Of a stretch of DNA of 39,088 nt, positions 1 through 8,973 are shown in pieces (positions within the stretch are counted from its first letter, which is position 1; each line of letters starts with the position of its first letter). The translations under genes were made by a program, and so were the position numbers. The DNA comes from Patescibacteria group bacterium. GTDB taxonomy: Bacteria > Patescibacteriota > Minisyncoccia > UBA6257 > 2-01-FULL-56-20. The notes below the pieces were generated by a model. The model ran no database searches. It was not told where the DNA came from and was given only the letters and a program-made list of their open reading frames with translations. Location: NCBI GenBank assembly GCA_024654525.1, contig JANLHI010000013.1:82036-121123 (forward strand), read 5' to 3'.

Positions 1-1
1 A

Positions 2-295
2 CTCGCCGATCTCCTCGCCATTCAGAAAGGGGATATATCCTTATTCCGCAAGTTTTTCGCAGGCAAGATAGTTCCCGGATGGAAATCGGCGGTGACGAAT
101 AAGCAGGGCGATCTTCGTTTCCCATGTATCGCTGAGCACGCAGATGGAAGCACGGGAGCAGTCACGGTTGAGCTCTATTGGGAAATTCCGAACTTAGTCT
201 GGCGTGTATCCGACACAATCACGCCGCGTTTCAGGAAACTTACCCGTGTTCAGGCAAGGATAGCAGCCTTTTTCCGGAAGTTTGCTTCGTGGTAA
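2..295 (+). CDS. C-terminal part of a hypothetical protein, truncated by the window start
   Basis: Frame 2 is open from base 2 (LADLLAIQKGDISLFRKFFAGKIVPGWKSAVTNKQGDLRF...) to a TAA at 293-295; no family recognised. Confidence 0.5.
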   Translation, partial: LADLLAIQKGDISLFRKFFAGKIVPGWKSAVTNKQGDLRFPCIAEHADGSTGAVTVELYWEIPNLVWRVSDTITPRFRKLTRVQARIAAFFRKFASW

Positions 296-316
296 TCCTA
301 AGAGTAATAAATCATC

Positions 317-354
317 GGCCGTCGGTCGCGAGAACAATCTCCCGACCGACGGCC
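317..354. terminator. Strong stem-loop downstream of the first ORF
   Basis: GGCCGTCGGTCG (317-328) pairs perfectly with CGACCGACGGCC (343-354); inner GAGA/TCTC stem; no following T-run, so intrinsic terminator status is uncertain. Confidence 0.45.
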
Positions 355-402
355 AAATACATGAGCGCAGAAAGAAATTTGTGCTTTCATGTGTTTTTTA
401 AA

Positions 403-411
403 TGATACAAT
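403..411 (+). promoter_or_regulatory. Extended -10 promoter (TGATACAAT) 7 nt from the ATG at 419
   Basis: TG-A-TACAAT at 403-411; predicted +1 falls at or next to the start codon. Confidence 0.5.
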
Positions 412-418
412 TTAAAAT

Positions 419-1045
419 ATGAGGCAGAAAAAAATTAACGACATACTTTTGTTTTTGAAAAGGAGTAGAGCCCTAGAATCAGCCAAACGATACGGCTCAT
501 CTATGCGTGCCCATAACAATACGGTTGCCGAACACTCCTGGAGGTTGGGACTCATGGCGCTTATCATCGGAACTGAATCCAGAGTACGGATAGATATGAA
601 CCGTACGCTTGCTCTTGCGCTTTTGCACGACCTCGCGGAAGCCAAGACCGGTGATATTGATGCCTATGAGCAGATTTTGGCGGGCAAAAAGTTAATCGAA
701 GAGAAAGCTGTTATGGAAGAAAAGGCGATGCATCAGATGACAGATGACCTGCCTTTCGGAGACTGGATATACGCTTTGTGGCACGAGTATGAAGACCAGA
801 TAACTATTGAATCGAAATTTGTGAAGGCATTAGACAAAATAGAAGGATTTCTTCATATCGCTGAAGTGGGAGTGGAAGCATATATCCCAAAGGAATTTCA
901 TGCTGACTACGCAACTAAAGCAGTGGTAGCGTTTGACGAAGCAATGCATCACTTCCCGGAACTTAAAGACTTTTTAGAAGAAGTAAAAAAGGATTTAAAA
1001 ACGCAATTTGAAAAAGTTGGAGTGAAATGGATTGATAGTAAATAA
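419..1045 (+). CDS. HD domain protein, YfbR/HDDC2-like 5'-deoxynucleotidase family
   Basis: HNNTVAEHSWRLG...LALALLHDLAEAKTGDI HD motif layout. Confidence 0.8.
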   Translation: MRQKKINDILLFLKRSRALESAKRYGSSMRAHNNTVAEHSWRLGLMALIIGTESRVRIDMNRTLALALLHDLAEAKTGDIDAYEQILAGKKLIEEKAVMEEKAMHQMTDDLPFGDWIYALWHEYEDQITIESKFVKALDKIEGFLHIAEVGVEAYIPKEFHADYATKAVVAFDEAMHHFPELKDFLEEVKKDLKTQFEKVGVKWIDSK

Positions 1046-1074
1046 AACTTTTTATAAGTGGGGGCGGAGCCCGA

Positions 1075-1158
1075 CTTCGCTAAAGCTACGTCGTGGCGAA
1101 GGTCTCCTTCGCAACCTACAGGAGCGGACTTCGTCCGCCATAGGTCGCTTCGGCGACC
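1075..1158. repeat. Block of back-to-back GC-rich hairpins, including a UUCG tetraloop
   Basis: CTTCGC(1075-1080)/GCGAAG(1096-1101); GCGAAGG-TCT-CCTTCGC (1096-1112); GCGGAC-TTC-GTCCGC (1124-1138); GGTCGC-TTCG-GCGACC (1143-1158). Confidence 0.75.
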
Positions 1159-1320
1159 GAAGGCGGAGGGGGAGGGATTCCAAAATATGGGTTTTTTCTG
1201 TTGTCGCGATTTGATTAGTTTGACATTGTTCTTGTGTTTCTTTATACCACTTATACCCCAAGAAACTGTTGCCTTGGGTTATAACGTATTTTTAAAATTT
1301 AAAATGAAGGGAGGTGCACC

Positions 1321-1920
1321 GTGAAAGACGTGTGCGTATGGCTTGTAGGGTTGGTTGCCGTCGCGTTTGCGTGGCGATATGTACATCAAGTGAAGGAGGG
1401 GAAAGCTTCCCCTGCGCTTTCCACATGGCTCATTTTTCTTGTGGGCGTGGTAATTAGTTTTATCACGTATGCAATCGCGGAGAAACGAGACTTCCGCTCG
1501 GGGATACTCAATACGATAGACTTGGCGAGTATATCGTTTATCGTTGTGGGAATTATTATTTGCGGGAAGCGTGGTGTACTACGTTTCAAGCCATTTGAAA
1601 AATGGCACCTTGTGGGGAGCGGATTGCTTGTCGGATACGGTATTTATACCGGTAACGCGTGGAATTCGAATATTCTCGCGCAAGTTTTGCTTGGTGTGGC
1701 GTATTTCCCTACGTGGCAAAACTTATTCACGGAGAAGCGTAACACCGAATCATGGAGCGGGTGGATGCTCAACCTTCTCGCGTGTGCGTTGGCACTTTAC
1801 CCTGCGATGGTAAACGGAAATACGCTCGCGATTGTTTACGCGACGCGCGCGGTAACCCTCATCGTATGCACCATGTTTCTCATGGCGTATTACGAATTCA
1901 AACAAAAGAAATCACAATGA
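1321..1920 (+). CDS. Multi-pass membrane protein, unknown function
   Basis: GTG start behind a clear Shine-Dalgarno (GGGAGGTG), multiple hydrophobic segments. Confidence 0.7.
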   Translation: MKDVCVWLVGLVAVAFAWRYVHQVKEGKASPALSTWLIFLVGVVISFITYAIAEKRDFRSGILNTIDLASISFIVVGIIICGKRGVLRFKPFEKWHLVGSGLLVGYGIYTGNAWNSNILAQVLLGVAYFPTWQNLFTEKRNTESWSGWMLNLLACALALYPAMVNGNTLAIVYATRAVTLIVCTMFLMAYYEFKQKKSQ

Positions 1921-1960
1921 ATCCCGCCGACATGCTTTATGCATCGGCGGGATTTGTCTT
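1921..1960 (+). terminator. Intrinsic terminator
   Basis: ATCCCGCCGA (1921-1930) pairs with TCGGCGGGAT (1944-1953), followed by TTGTCTTT; directly abuts the stop codon. Confidence 0.75.
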
Positions 1961-2302
1961 TGAAACTTGCTGGATGCTATTATCGATTCCCTTGTAATGA
2001 GAGAGGAGAATTTCTTACGTTCTCTTATTGTATAAGGAATGTTTCTGCCAAGCGGGATTGATTTTAGGAAATTGTGAGACGAAAAGTTTAGATTGTTCAA
2101 AAAGACAAAAACTGTTTGGAAAAACATACCGCCCGTATTTGTATATAACTGCAGGAAATAATAAATAACATTGTTCCATCTTCATGAAGTTTGACGGTGT
2201 ATTGTATTGTGTCGAACGTTTAGGAGAACTAAAGAGGGCGCTCTTGGTATGTAGTGTATATAACTTGTGGATAACTTCGCTTGCGCACAAAATGTGAGCT
2301 TT

Positions 2303-2308
2303 TATACT
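2303..2308 (+). promoter_or_regulatory. -10 box TATACT 8 nt from the ATG at 2317
   Basis: TATACT at 2303-2308, weak TTGCGC at 2281-2286 with 16-nt spacing. Confidence 0.45.
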
Positions 2309-2316
2309 GAAAAATA

Positions 2317-4713
2317 ATGATCAAATTAAAAATTTCTCGCGCTTTTTACCTTACGTTTGCAGTTTTTTTATTTGCATCGGTGTCTGCGACACATGTTCGC
2401 GCACAAAACACCGATCTTCAGACACAGGTTAATGAATTGAAAAGCGAAATGTTATCGCTTCACTCGATTATTAATGAGCTACAAACGGAAATACGATCTC
2501 TTATTGCGGGTACTCGAGAAACGACCTGGCGTACTTCAATAGTTACTCCTCCCACCACTCTTCAGAATACGCGAGCAGCACAAGAGTTTTTGAAAAAATA
2601 CCCAGATGTATATCCTGAAGGTTTAGTGACGGGGTATTATGGGGATTTGACGAAGGGTGCAATTAAGAAGTTCCAGGAGAAATATGGAACCGACACCGGT
2701 AATCAGGACGTTAAAAAATTCTATGATCTTGTGTTTGGGGGAGCTCCCTTCTCTTTACCGATACCGACTCCCTCCTCTCCACCGCCTTCTTTAATTACGC
2801 CAATACTTGCGAGTACTACCATTGCAACAATATCTTCACCTCCCACACCGGTTGAATGTCCGGTTACTCCAAGTGTGAGTATATGTGCAGGAGGGGAGGA
2901 TCGGGTAATGTCATTTGCTTCTGCTGCGTGTGGTACATATTACTCATGCATACCTCGCGGATCAACAATTGCAACTTCATCGTCTCCGGGGGAATTGTCT
3001 ATAACTACTTCAGGATGGCGGAGGATAACATGGGGAAGAGGAGGCTCATCGCTTGTGGCACCGCAAGTGCCTCAAGAAGTGGTTGATGCAAGGCTTCAAG
3101 AAATCGCAAGGTCATGTCCCGATGCGGTCTATTACACCTATGTAAATCCCATTGATGCTTCTCGAGCGGACGCGGGTATTGCGTCGTGCCCGACAACTTC
3201 CTCTGAAGTATCCACGCCTTCAACAGCTCTGTACGGATCTTCAACAGGGTGTGCGCGATACGGCGAAGGGTGGCGTGCGATGGATGCGAGTGGAAACTGT
3301 TTCGATACAGATATGAAAAATTATTATACTGCAGATGGATCGCTGATATCCTGTACTGCGCTCTCTGCTTCCGGGTGTAACGGCGTCACTTCATATGCGG
3401 GAGATGCCAATTCGTGTCCGGGATTTGCGTCGAGCAGATGGGATAATTCGGGAAGCCGGTATTGTGAACTAAATACCGAGCGTAAGTGTGATTACGAATA
3501 TCCCAGTTATCTTACGAATGGTTCAAACTATACAGAAAGCAATTGCCCGGAAGGCACAAGTACTGGCGTCACCTCGGTTGTCACCGGGTTTGCGCCTCGG
3601 TTTAGCGAGCCTTCCGGAGGATGTGGGCAATTTAGTCTCTATCAGTCGCGGTGGATAATACATAGTAATGCCATTGGAGGGTCGTGTGTATCGGGTGAAA
3701 GGCCTGTGAATGTGGTGAGTTCATGTCCTGCGGGGCAATGGCCGAAATGGGATTCAAGTGGATGGCCAACGGGGTGTTCGGGAGATGATTTTTCATCAAC
3801 TTCTCAAACACAAACAAGTTCCACAGGGACACAAACGAGTACGGGTACACAAACGGGATCGACATCGTCAGGAACGGGAACTTCGTATGGTTCATACAAC
3901 GGAGGATATGGAACATCTCCTGCGGGACAGAAAACCCAAGTGTGGAATTCGCTTGGGCTCCAATCATGGATTCGTACTGATGCCGATGTCTCAAGGATTG
4001 AACAGCTAAAGAGTGCATGTACCAATGTGCAGAGCGGTTCAAATATATGGTCATCGGGTGCAGGGGATTCATCAAGTGTTGATTTCGGTATGCCCGATTC
4101 GGCGAAGTGTGTCGCCGCTACGGCGTGTACGAGTGGTCAATATTATAATGGTACTTCATGCGTGAGTGGTAGCTCCGGGATTTATTATGGCGGAAGTACG
4201 ACAAGTGACACAGGAAGTATGCAAAAATGTTTCTATCCGAATGCAACAAAGAATAGCGCCGCTATTGGCTATACCGTATGGTGTGAATCGGATTATGTAA
4301 ATTGTCATGAAGGAAGCGAAAGTGGAGCCTCAATTTCTTTAGAAGGTGTTTCACTTGGTTCTCCTTCTTCATGCGAGACCGGGTGGAGCGGAGGTCCGAG
4401 CGGTTATTGTAACAGCAATAACTACTGCGACTCTTGGGAAAGTGCCACGTCATGCCCGTCAGAATGTAGCGGTTCGAGTAGTAGTGGGAGCGGTTCAGGC
4501 AATTATGGTTATTGCGAAGCATATGCGACGCAAGATACATGTACCGTACAGTCGAACTGTTACTGGCAGGCAGGAGCAGGAGGCAATTATTGTTATTACT
4601 CTTCTACACCCCCCTCATCATCGATTCCCAACGATCGCGCATCACAGTTTGGGACAATATTAGAATCAATGAGGGCAGTGATCGAAAAAATTCAAAGTGT
4701 ATTCGGACAGTAA
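2317..4713 (+). CDS. Large secreted Cys/Ser/Thr-rich protein with N-terminal coiled coil and peptidoglycan-binding-like domain
   Basis: Signal peptide (YLTFAVFLFASVSATHVRAQ), coiled coil (LQTQVNELKSEMLSLHSIINELQTEI), PG_binding_1-like AAQEFLKKYPDVYPEGLVTGYYGDLTKGAIKKFQEKYG, then a long low-complexity Cys-rich region. Confidence 0.75.
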   Translation: MIKLKISRAFYLTFAVFLFASVSATHVRAQNTDLQTQVNELKSEMLSLHSIINELQTEIRSLIAGTRETTWRTSIVTPPTTLQNTRAAQEFLKKYPDVYPEGLVTGYYGDLTKGAIKKFQEKYGTDTGNQDVKKFYDLVFGGAPFSLPIPTPSSPPPSLITPILASTTIATISSPPTPVECPVTPSVSICAGGEDRVMSFASAACGTYYSCIPRGSTIATSSSPGELSITTSGWRRITWGRGGSSLVAPQVPQEVVDARLQEIARSCPDAVYYTYVNPIDASRADAGIASCPTTSSEVSTPSTALYGSSTGCARYGEGWRAMDASGNCFDTDMKNYYTADGSLISCTALSASGCNGVTSYAGDANSCPGFASSRWDNSGSRYCELNTERKCDYEYPSYLTNGSNYTESNCPEGTSTGVTSVVTGFAPRFSEPSGGCGQFSLYQSRWIIHSNAIGGSCVSGERPVNVVSSCPAGQWPKWDSSGWPTGCSGDDFSSTSQTQTSSTGTQTSTGTQTGSTSSGTGTSYGSYNGGYGTSPAGQKTQVWNSLGLQSWIRTDADVSRIEQLKSACTNVQSGSNIWSSGAGDSSSVDFGMPDSAKCVAATACTSGQYYNGTSCVSGSSGIYYGGSTTSDTGSMQKCFYPNATKNSAAIGYTVWCESDYVNCHEGSESGASISLEGVSLGSPSSCETGWSGGPSGYCNSNNYCDSWESATSCPSECSGSSSSGSGSGNYGYCEAYATQDTCTVQSNCYWQAGAGGNYCYYSSTPPSSSIPNDRASQFGTILESMRAVIEKIQSVFGQ

Positions 4714-4745
4714 TTCTATAATTTTGTAGGGCGTATGCAGTGCAA

Positions 4746-4788
4746 CTCATTTCTCCGCTATTTTTTTGATAGCGGAGTATGAGTTTTT
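4746..4788 (+). terminator. Intrinsic terminator after the large secreted protein
   Basis: CTCAT-tt-CTCCGCTAT / ATAGCGGAG-t-ATGAG stem followed by TTTTTT. Confidence 0.8.
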
Positions 4789-4946
4789 TGTATGCTCTTA
4801 GTTTTAGTGTGATAGTTATACACTTTGCACGAACTTACTTTACACGAAAATCTTGACTGCACTCCACCCCTCCTTTTTTTCTGGGGGAATGAATGAGGGT
4901 ATTCGCAGATTCGTATCGTAGACTGATTAGTATTTATAAAAAATAA

Positions 4947-4997
4947 TTGACACACTATCGTCTACTTTGATAATATATCAATATATATTGATATATT
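4947..4997 (+). promoter_or_regulatory. Promoter plus ArsR operator-like palindrome
   Basis: TTGACA (4947-4952), 16-nt spacer, GATAAT (4969-4974); perfect 26-bp palindrome AATATATCAATATATATTGATATATT (4972-4997) overlapping the -10. Confidence 0.75.
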
Positions 4998-5000
4998 TTT

Positions 5001-5303
5001 ATGAAAATCAAACAAAAAGACACCCTCTTAAACATGTTTAAGACTCTAAGCGAAATAGCCCGCCTTGATATAGTTTTGCTCCTCACCTCGGGTGAAAAAT
5101 GCGTCTGTGAGATATTTAAAAACCTAAAACTTCCGCAAAATCTTGTTTCGCACCATTTGAGAATTTTACGACAAAGTGGCTTAATCATAAATCGCAAGCA
5201 AGGAAAATGGGTTCACTATTCTCTCAACAGAAAAAATATTAAAGAATTGCAAAAATTATTAACGAAGATCGGCACGGCTAAAGAAAAACCGCCAAAATAT
5301 TAG
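5001..5303 (+). CDS. ArsR/SmtB-family transcriptional regulator
   Basis: Winged HTH; EKCVCEIFKNLKLPQNLVSHHLRILRQSGLI with the ArsR CVC motif. Confidence 0.9.
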   Translation: MKIKQKDTLLNMFKTLSEIARLDIVLLLTSGEKCVCEIFKNLKLPQNLVSHHLRILRQSGLIINRKQGKWVHYSLNRKNIKELQKLLTKIGTAKEKPPKY

Positions 5304-5336
5304 TTGTTATTTAGTAATTACTGTAGTTCAAACACT

Positions 5337-5618
5337 ATGGCAACATATACATATATATGTTCAGGATGTGGAAATGTTTTCGACATTGAAGCAACGGTTC
5401 AAGAGAAAGAGGAGGGAAAAAGCGAAAAATTTATTTGCCCGAAATGTCAGTCGAAGGATATCAAGCAGAAATTTTCTGCCGGTAATTTTATTAAAAATGT
5501 TTTTCAGACGAATAAAAAGGGCGGTGGGTGTTGTTTCGGTGGAAATACTTGCGGGGCCGGTTGTAAGCAGGAAGAGAAAGACAAAAAGACAACCAGTAAT
5601 GGGGGCTGTTGCGGATAA
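5337..5618 (+). CDS. FmdB-type zinc-ribbon protein with Cys-rich C-terminal tail
   Basis: MATYTYICSGCGNVFDIEATVQEKE...FICPKCQSKDIKQKFSAG zinc ribbon; tail GGGCCFGGNTCGAGCKQ...GGCCG. Confidence 0.8.
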   Translation: MATYTYICSGCGNVFDIEATVQEKEEGKSEKFICPKCQSKDIKQKFSAGNFIKNVFQTNKKGGGCCFGGNTCGAGCKQEEKDKKTTSNGGCCG

Positions 5619-5633
5619 AATCCGCAAAAGTAT

Positions 5634-6593
5634 ATGATTCAACAATTCGCAGACTGGCTTATTTATTCCGTATTAAATTTTGATCCTGCCTCAAAATTAG
5701 GGAGCAGTATCAATTTTTTTGTATATGACACGGTAAAAATCTATTTGTTGATTTTAGTTATTATCGGAGTTATTGCGTTTATCCGGACATTTCTGCCACC
5801 GCATAAAATCAAAGAGCTGTTTTCAAGGCAAAGGTTTGGAATGGGAAATCTTTCGGCTTCAATACTCGGCGCGGTCACTCCTTTTTGTTCTTGCTCGTCT
5901 ATCCCCGTATTTGTGGGTCTTTTGAAAGCGGAAATGCCTTTGGGGATAGCATTCTCTTTTATCATAACTTCTCCTCTGGTTAATGAGGTTATTTTTGTTT
6001 TAATGGGAGGAACCTTTGGGTGGAAGATTGCTACCATCTACGCCTTGTTTGGAATTGCTTTGGGAGTTATCGCGGGAATGATTATCGGGAGAATGAAATT
6101 GGATAAAGAAATACTTTTGAAGTTTGATGATGCTACGGGAGAAAAGTTATCTCTTGAATATCTTCCCAAAAGTATTGAGGGTAAGATTCAATACTCGCTT
6201 CAAGAAGGTGTTGCCACCTTTAAAAAACTTTGGCTGGTTATTGCTATCGGGGTGGGAATAGGCGCCGTGATACATGGATATGTTCCGGCGGAATTTTTTG
6301 AACAATATCTCAATATTAATTCTTTGTTAGCCGTCCCCATTGCCACATTAGTGGGAATACCAATTTATGCGGGATGTTCCACCCTCGTACCGGTAGTATT
6401 CGCTTTGGTCGGACAAGGAATACCTCTCGGTACAGCTCTTGCTTTTATGATGTCCATTGCCGGACTATCTTTGCCTGAGGCGATTATGCTCAAAAAAGTA
6501 ATGACCGCCAAATTGCTCGCACTATTCTTTGGAGTGGTTGCTGTAGGAATTATTTTGATTGGTTATTTATTTAATTTTTTATTAGTGACGTAG
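5634..6593 (+). CDS. Permease, ArsP/YraQ (UPF0718-like) family
   Basis: AVTPFCSCSSIPVFVGLLKAEMPLG motif, multiple TM segments, YAGCSTLVPV. Confidence 0.85.
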   Translation: MIQQFADWLIYSVLNFDPASKLGSSINFFVYDTVKIYLLILVIIGVIAFIRTFLPPHKIKELFSRQRFGMGNLSASILGAVTPFCSCSSIPVFVGLLKAEMPLGIAFSFIITSPLVNEVIFVLMGGTFGWKIATIYALFGIALGVIAGMIIGRMKLDKEILLKFDDATGEKLSLEYLPKSIEGKIQYSLQEGVATFKKLWLVIAIGVGIGAVIHGYVPAEFFEQYLNINSLLAVPIATLVGIPIYAGCSTLVPVVFALVGQGIPLGTALAFMMSIAGLSLPEAIMLKKVMTAKLLALFFGVVAVGIILIGYLFNFLLVT

Positions 6594-6695
6594 AACGAGA
6601 GAAAGAATGATGGCGGTCATCATTATCTCATTACTATTCCTCTTTACGCGGGATATTAGAGGAGCAACGGACACGGACGGGGCTGTACGAAATAT

Positions 6696-7694
6696 TTAAA
6701 ACCAATTAAAGAGCTTCGCGAGGAAGAGAACGTACAACGAAAGATAGAACATGCCTTCCCATAAGTGTATCTGCCTTGAGATTCCGGAGATGACAAAAAG
6801 AAGCGTAGCGAAGCCCATTGCGGGGAGACCTATTAAGAATGTTTGGCTGTCCACGGGAAGTGTGCCGAGTAACCCCGGAAGGCCGATCACCACCATGCCG
6901 TTGAAGACGTTGGAACCGAAGATGTTGCCGAGCGCAACTTCAGACTTCTTCAGCAAGGCGGCTTTCGCCGAGACCAAGAGTTCCGGAAGCGATGTGCCGA
7001 CGGCGACTGCGGTGATGGCGATGACGCCGGTGCCGATATCAAGCATTGTCGAGAGATTCACCAAAGCATCAATGAGATATTTCGCGCCGATGACAAGTCC
7101 TAAGATGCCGATAATGAGCAACGCAATATCTTTGACGGTGATTTTTTGCGGGACCAATGCTTCCTGTTCGTGCGCGACGATATGCCCTTTTCGCTCCACA
7201 CGGGACGACAGGACTTCGGTAATGCCGGCCGCTTCATGGTCAATATCCTTGTGCATCACCGTGTAAAGCAGGTAGATGCCGTAGGTTACGAGAAGCAGAA
7301 TAGATTCGCCCAAAGTTACCTGCATGTCCCACGCGACGCCAAGCAGAAGCACGGTGCTGATGGAGAGGAGCGGTAAGTCGAGATCAATAAGGCTCTTTGT
7401 TACGACTAGGCGTTTACCGATGACCGCCGAGATACCTACGATAAGAAGGATGTTCGCGATATTAGAACCGACGGCATTCGCCACGACGACATCGGGAACT
7501 CCCTTAAACGCGGCGACGAACGAAGAGATGAGTTCGGGGAAAGACGTACCGACACCGACGATTGTAACGCCCACGATGAACGGCGAAAGACCCATGGCAA
7601 GGCCGATTTTTTCGGCGCTCACGATGAGCCAATCCGCTCCCTTAACGAGGAGCGCGAGAGATAAGATGAAAACGACTATCCAAAAGATGAGCAT
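6696..7694 (-). CDS. Calcium/sodium antiporter, CaCA family (YrbG-like)
   Basis: Two inverted alpha repeats: VGVGTSFPELISSFVAA...NAVGSNIANILL and VAVGTSLPELLVSAKAA...NIFGSNVFNGMVV. Confidence 0.9.
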   Translation of the reverse strand: MLIFWIVVFILSLALLVKGADWLIVSAEKIGLAMGLSPFIVGVTIVGVGTSFPELISSFVAAFKGVPDVVVANAVGSNIANILLIVGISAVIGKRLVVTKSLIDLDLPLLSISTVLLLGVAWDMQVTLGESILLLVTYGIYLLYTVMHKDIDHEAAGITEVLSSRVERKGHIVAHEQEALVPQKITVKDIALLIIGILGLVIGAKYLIDALVNLSTMLDIGTGVIAITAVAVGTSLPELLVSAKAALLKKSEVALGNIFGSNVFNGMVVIGLPGLLGTLPVDSQTFLIGLPAMGFATLLFVISGISRQIHLWEGMFYLSLYVLFLAKLFNWF

Positions 7695-7797
7695 ACGTTA
7701 GTGAGATGTATACCTTGATATGAGTAAAAGCCATACCACTATAGCACCGCCTGAGATAACAGGCTAGAAATTATAGAGCAACTCTCCGTGTGTGGCA

Positions 7798-8958
7798 TTA
7801 TTCTCCTATTTTTTGTCCCCCTGCTTTTTTTAAAATATCTGAATCAAAGATATATGTTGTTTTTTGTTGTGAAACAAAACGTTTTTCTGCGAACGCAATT
7901 AATTTAGTAACAAGTTCTACTCCCGAAACACCAACCTTTTTCCAATTATGATGATAAAGACTTCCCGGAAGGGTGTTTACTTCATTTACATAAACCTGCT
8001 TGGATGATCCATCGACTAGAAAATCAATCCTCGCTATCCCAGAACATCCAAGCGTGCGATACGTTTTCTTTCCTAAATCTTCCACTTGCTTCGCAAGTTC
8101 CCCGTCAATATTTGCTGGAATCTCGCTATATTGACTATTCGCTCCACCACCCTTTTTATTTCCCGAGAGATATTTATCGCTAAAATCAAAAAACTCTGTT
8201 TTGTTTAGTGGTCGTTCTACTGCCGCTAGTTGTAATTCCTCGTTGCCCATAATAGGAAGGGTTATCTCGATAAGATTTTCTACGCTTTCTTCCACAAGTA
8301 CCTTATCATCATAATGAAAAGCAACCTCGATGGCATTTTCAAGTTCAGAATTTTGCTTGACCTTGGTAATAGCAATACTAGAACCAAGATGGACTGGCTT
8401 CACAAAAACCGGCCAATTTAGTTTAGCGATCTTTTCTATCCAAATACTTCTATTTATTTCCCAATCATTTTTTGTGAACCAAACATACGGCACGACCGAA
8501 ATACTTTCGGCGGTCAAAACTTGTTTTGTTAAAACCTTATCCATCGCAACCGCAGAAGCAAATAAGTCGCAACCCACAAAAGGAATGCCCGCCATGCGTA
8601 GAAGACCCATCAAACTCCCGTCTTCACCAAAAGTGCCATGCATGGCAGGAAAAGCAATATCAATTTGAATCGTTTTCGATCTGATCCCCGGCCAAATAAT
8701 TTTTAGTCCATTATCAAACAGAATTTGGACTTTTTTTTGTCTCGCCAAGTATGCCTGAAAATTATCTTGCGTGAAGTACGCAAGGTCGTTCATCGCTTGA
8801 TCGGAATACCATGAGCCATCTTTGGCGATGTAAATCGGCCAAACATCAAATTGTCCCGTTGCGAGAAGGGATTGAATAATGGGTGTATGTGCAGTGATGA
8901 TTGATACATCATGTTCAGCGCTACGACCTCCAAAAATAACCGCGATAGTTTTTTTCAT
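7798..8958 (-). CDS. ddl: D-alanine--D-alanine ligase
   Basis: GGRSAEHDVSIITA, AMHGTFGEDGSLMGLLRMAGIPFVG, MDKVLTK, VKPVHLGSSIAITKV, omega-loop EFFDFSDKY, VNEVNTLPG. Confidence 0.92.
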   Translation of the reverse strand: MKKTIAVIFGGRSAEHDVSIITAHTPIIQSLLATGQFDVWPIYIAKDGSWYSDQAMNDLAYFTQDNFQAYLARQKKVQILFDNGLKIIWPGIRSKTIQIDIAFPAMHGTFGEDGSLMGLLRMAGIPFVGCDLFASAVAMDKVLTKQVLTAESISVVPYVWFTKNDWEINRSIWIEKIAKLNWPVFVKPVHLGSSIAITKVKQNSELENAIEVAFHYDDKVLVEESVENLIEITLPIMGNEELQLAAVERPLNKTEFFDFSDKYLSGNKKGGGANSQYSEIPANIDGELAKQVEDLGKKTYRTLGCSGIARIDFLVDGSSKQVYVNEVNTLPGSLYHHNWKKVGVSGVELVTKLIAFAEKRFVSQQKTTYIFDSDILKKAGGQKIGE

Positions 8959-8973
8959 AGTATTTATTCTAAA

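Noticed and set aside
6751-7701. Several plus-strand ORFs opposite the Ca/Na antiporter
   Set aside because: Antisense ORFs created by codon bias opposite a clear antiporter gene; no domain recognised
7860-7885. parS-like TTTTGTTGTGAAACAAAA
   Set aside because: Lacks the TGTTTCACGTGAAACA core palindrome and lies inside ddl; no convincing parS seen near parAB
7798-8958. Ddl as a D-Ala-D-Lac (vancomycin-resistance type) ligase
   Set aside because: The omega-loop retains K-Y (FSDKY) as in D-Ala-D-Ala ligases rather than the Phe substitution or VanA-type loop
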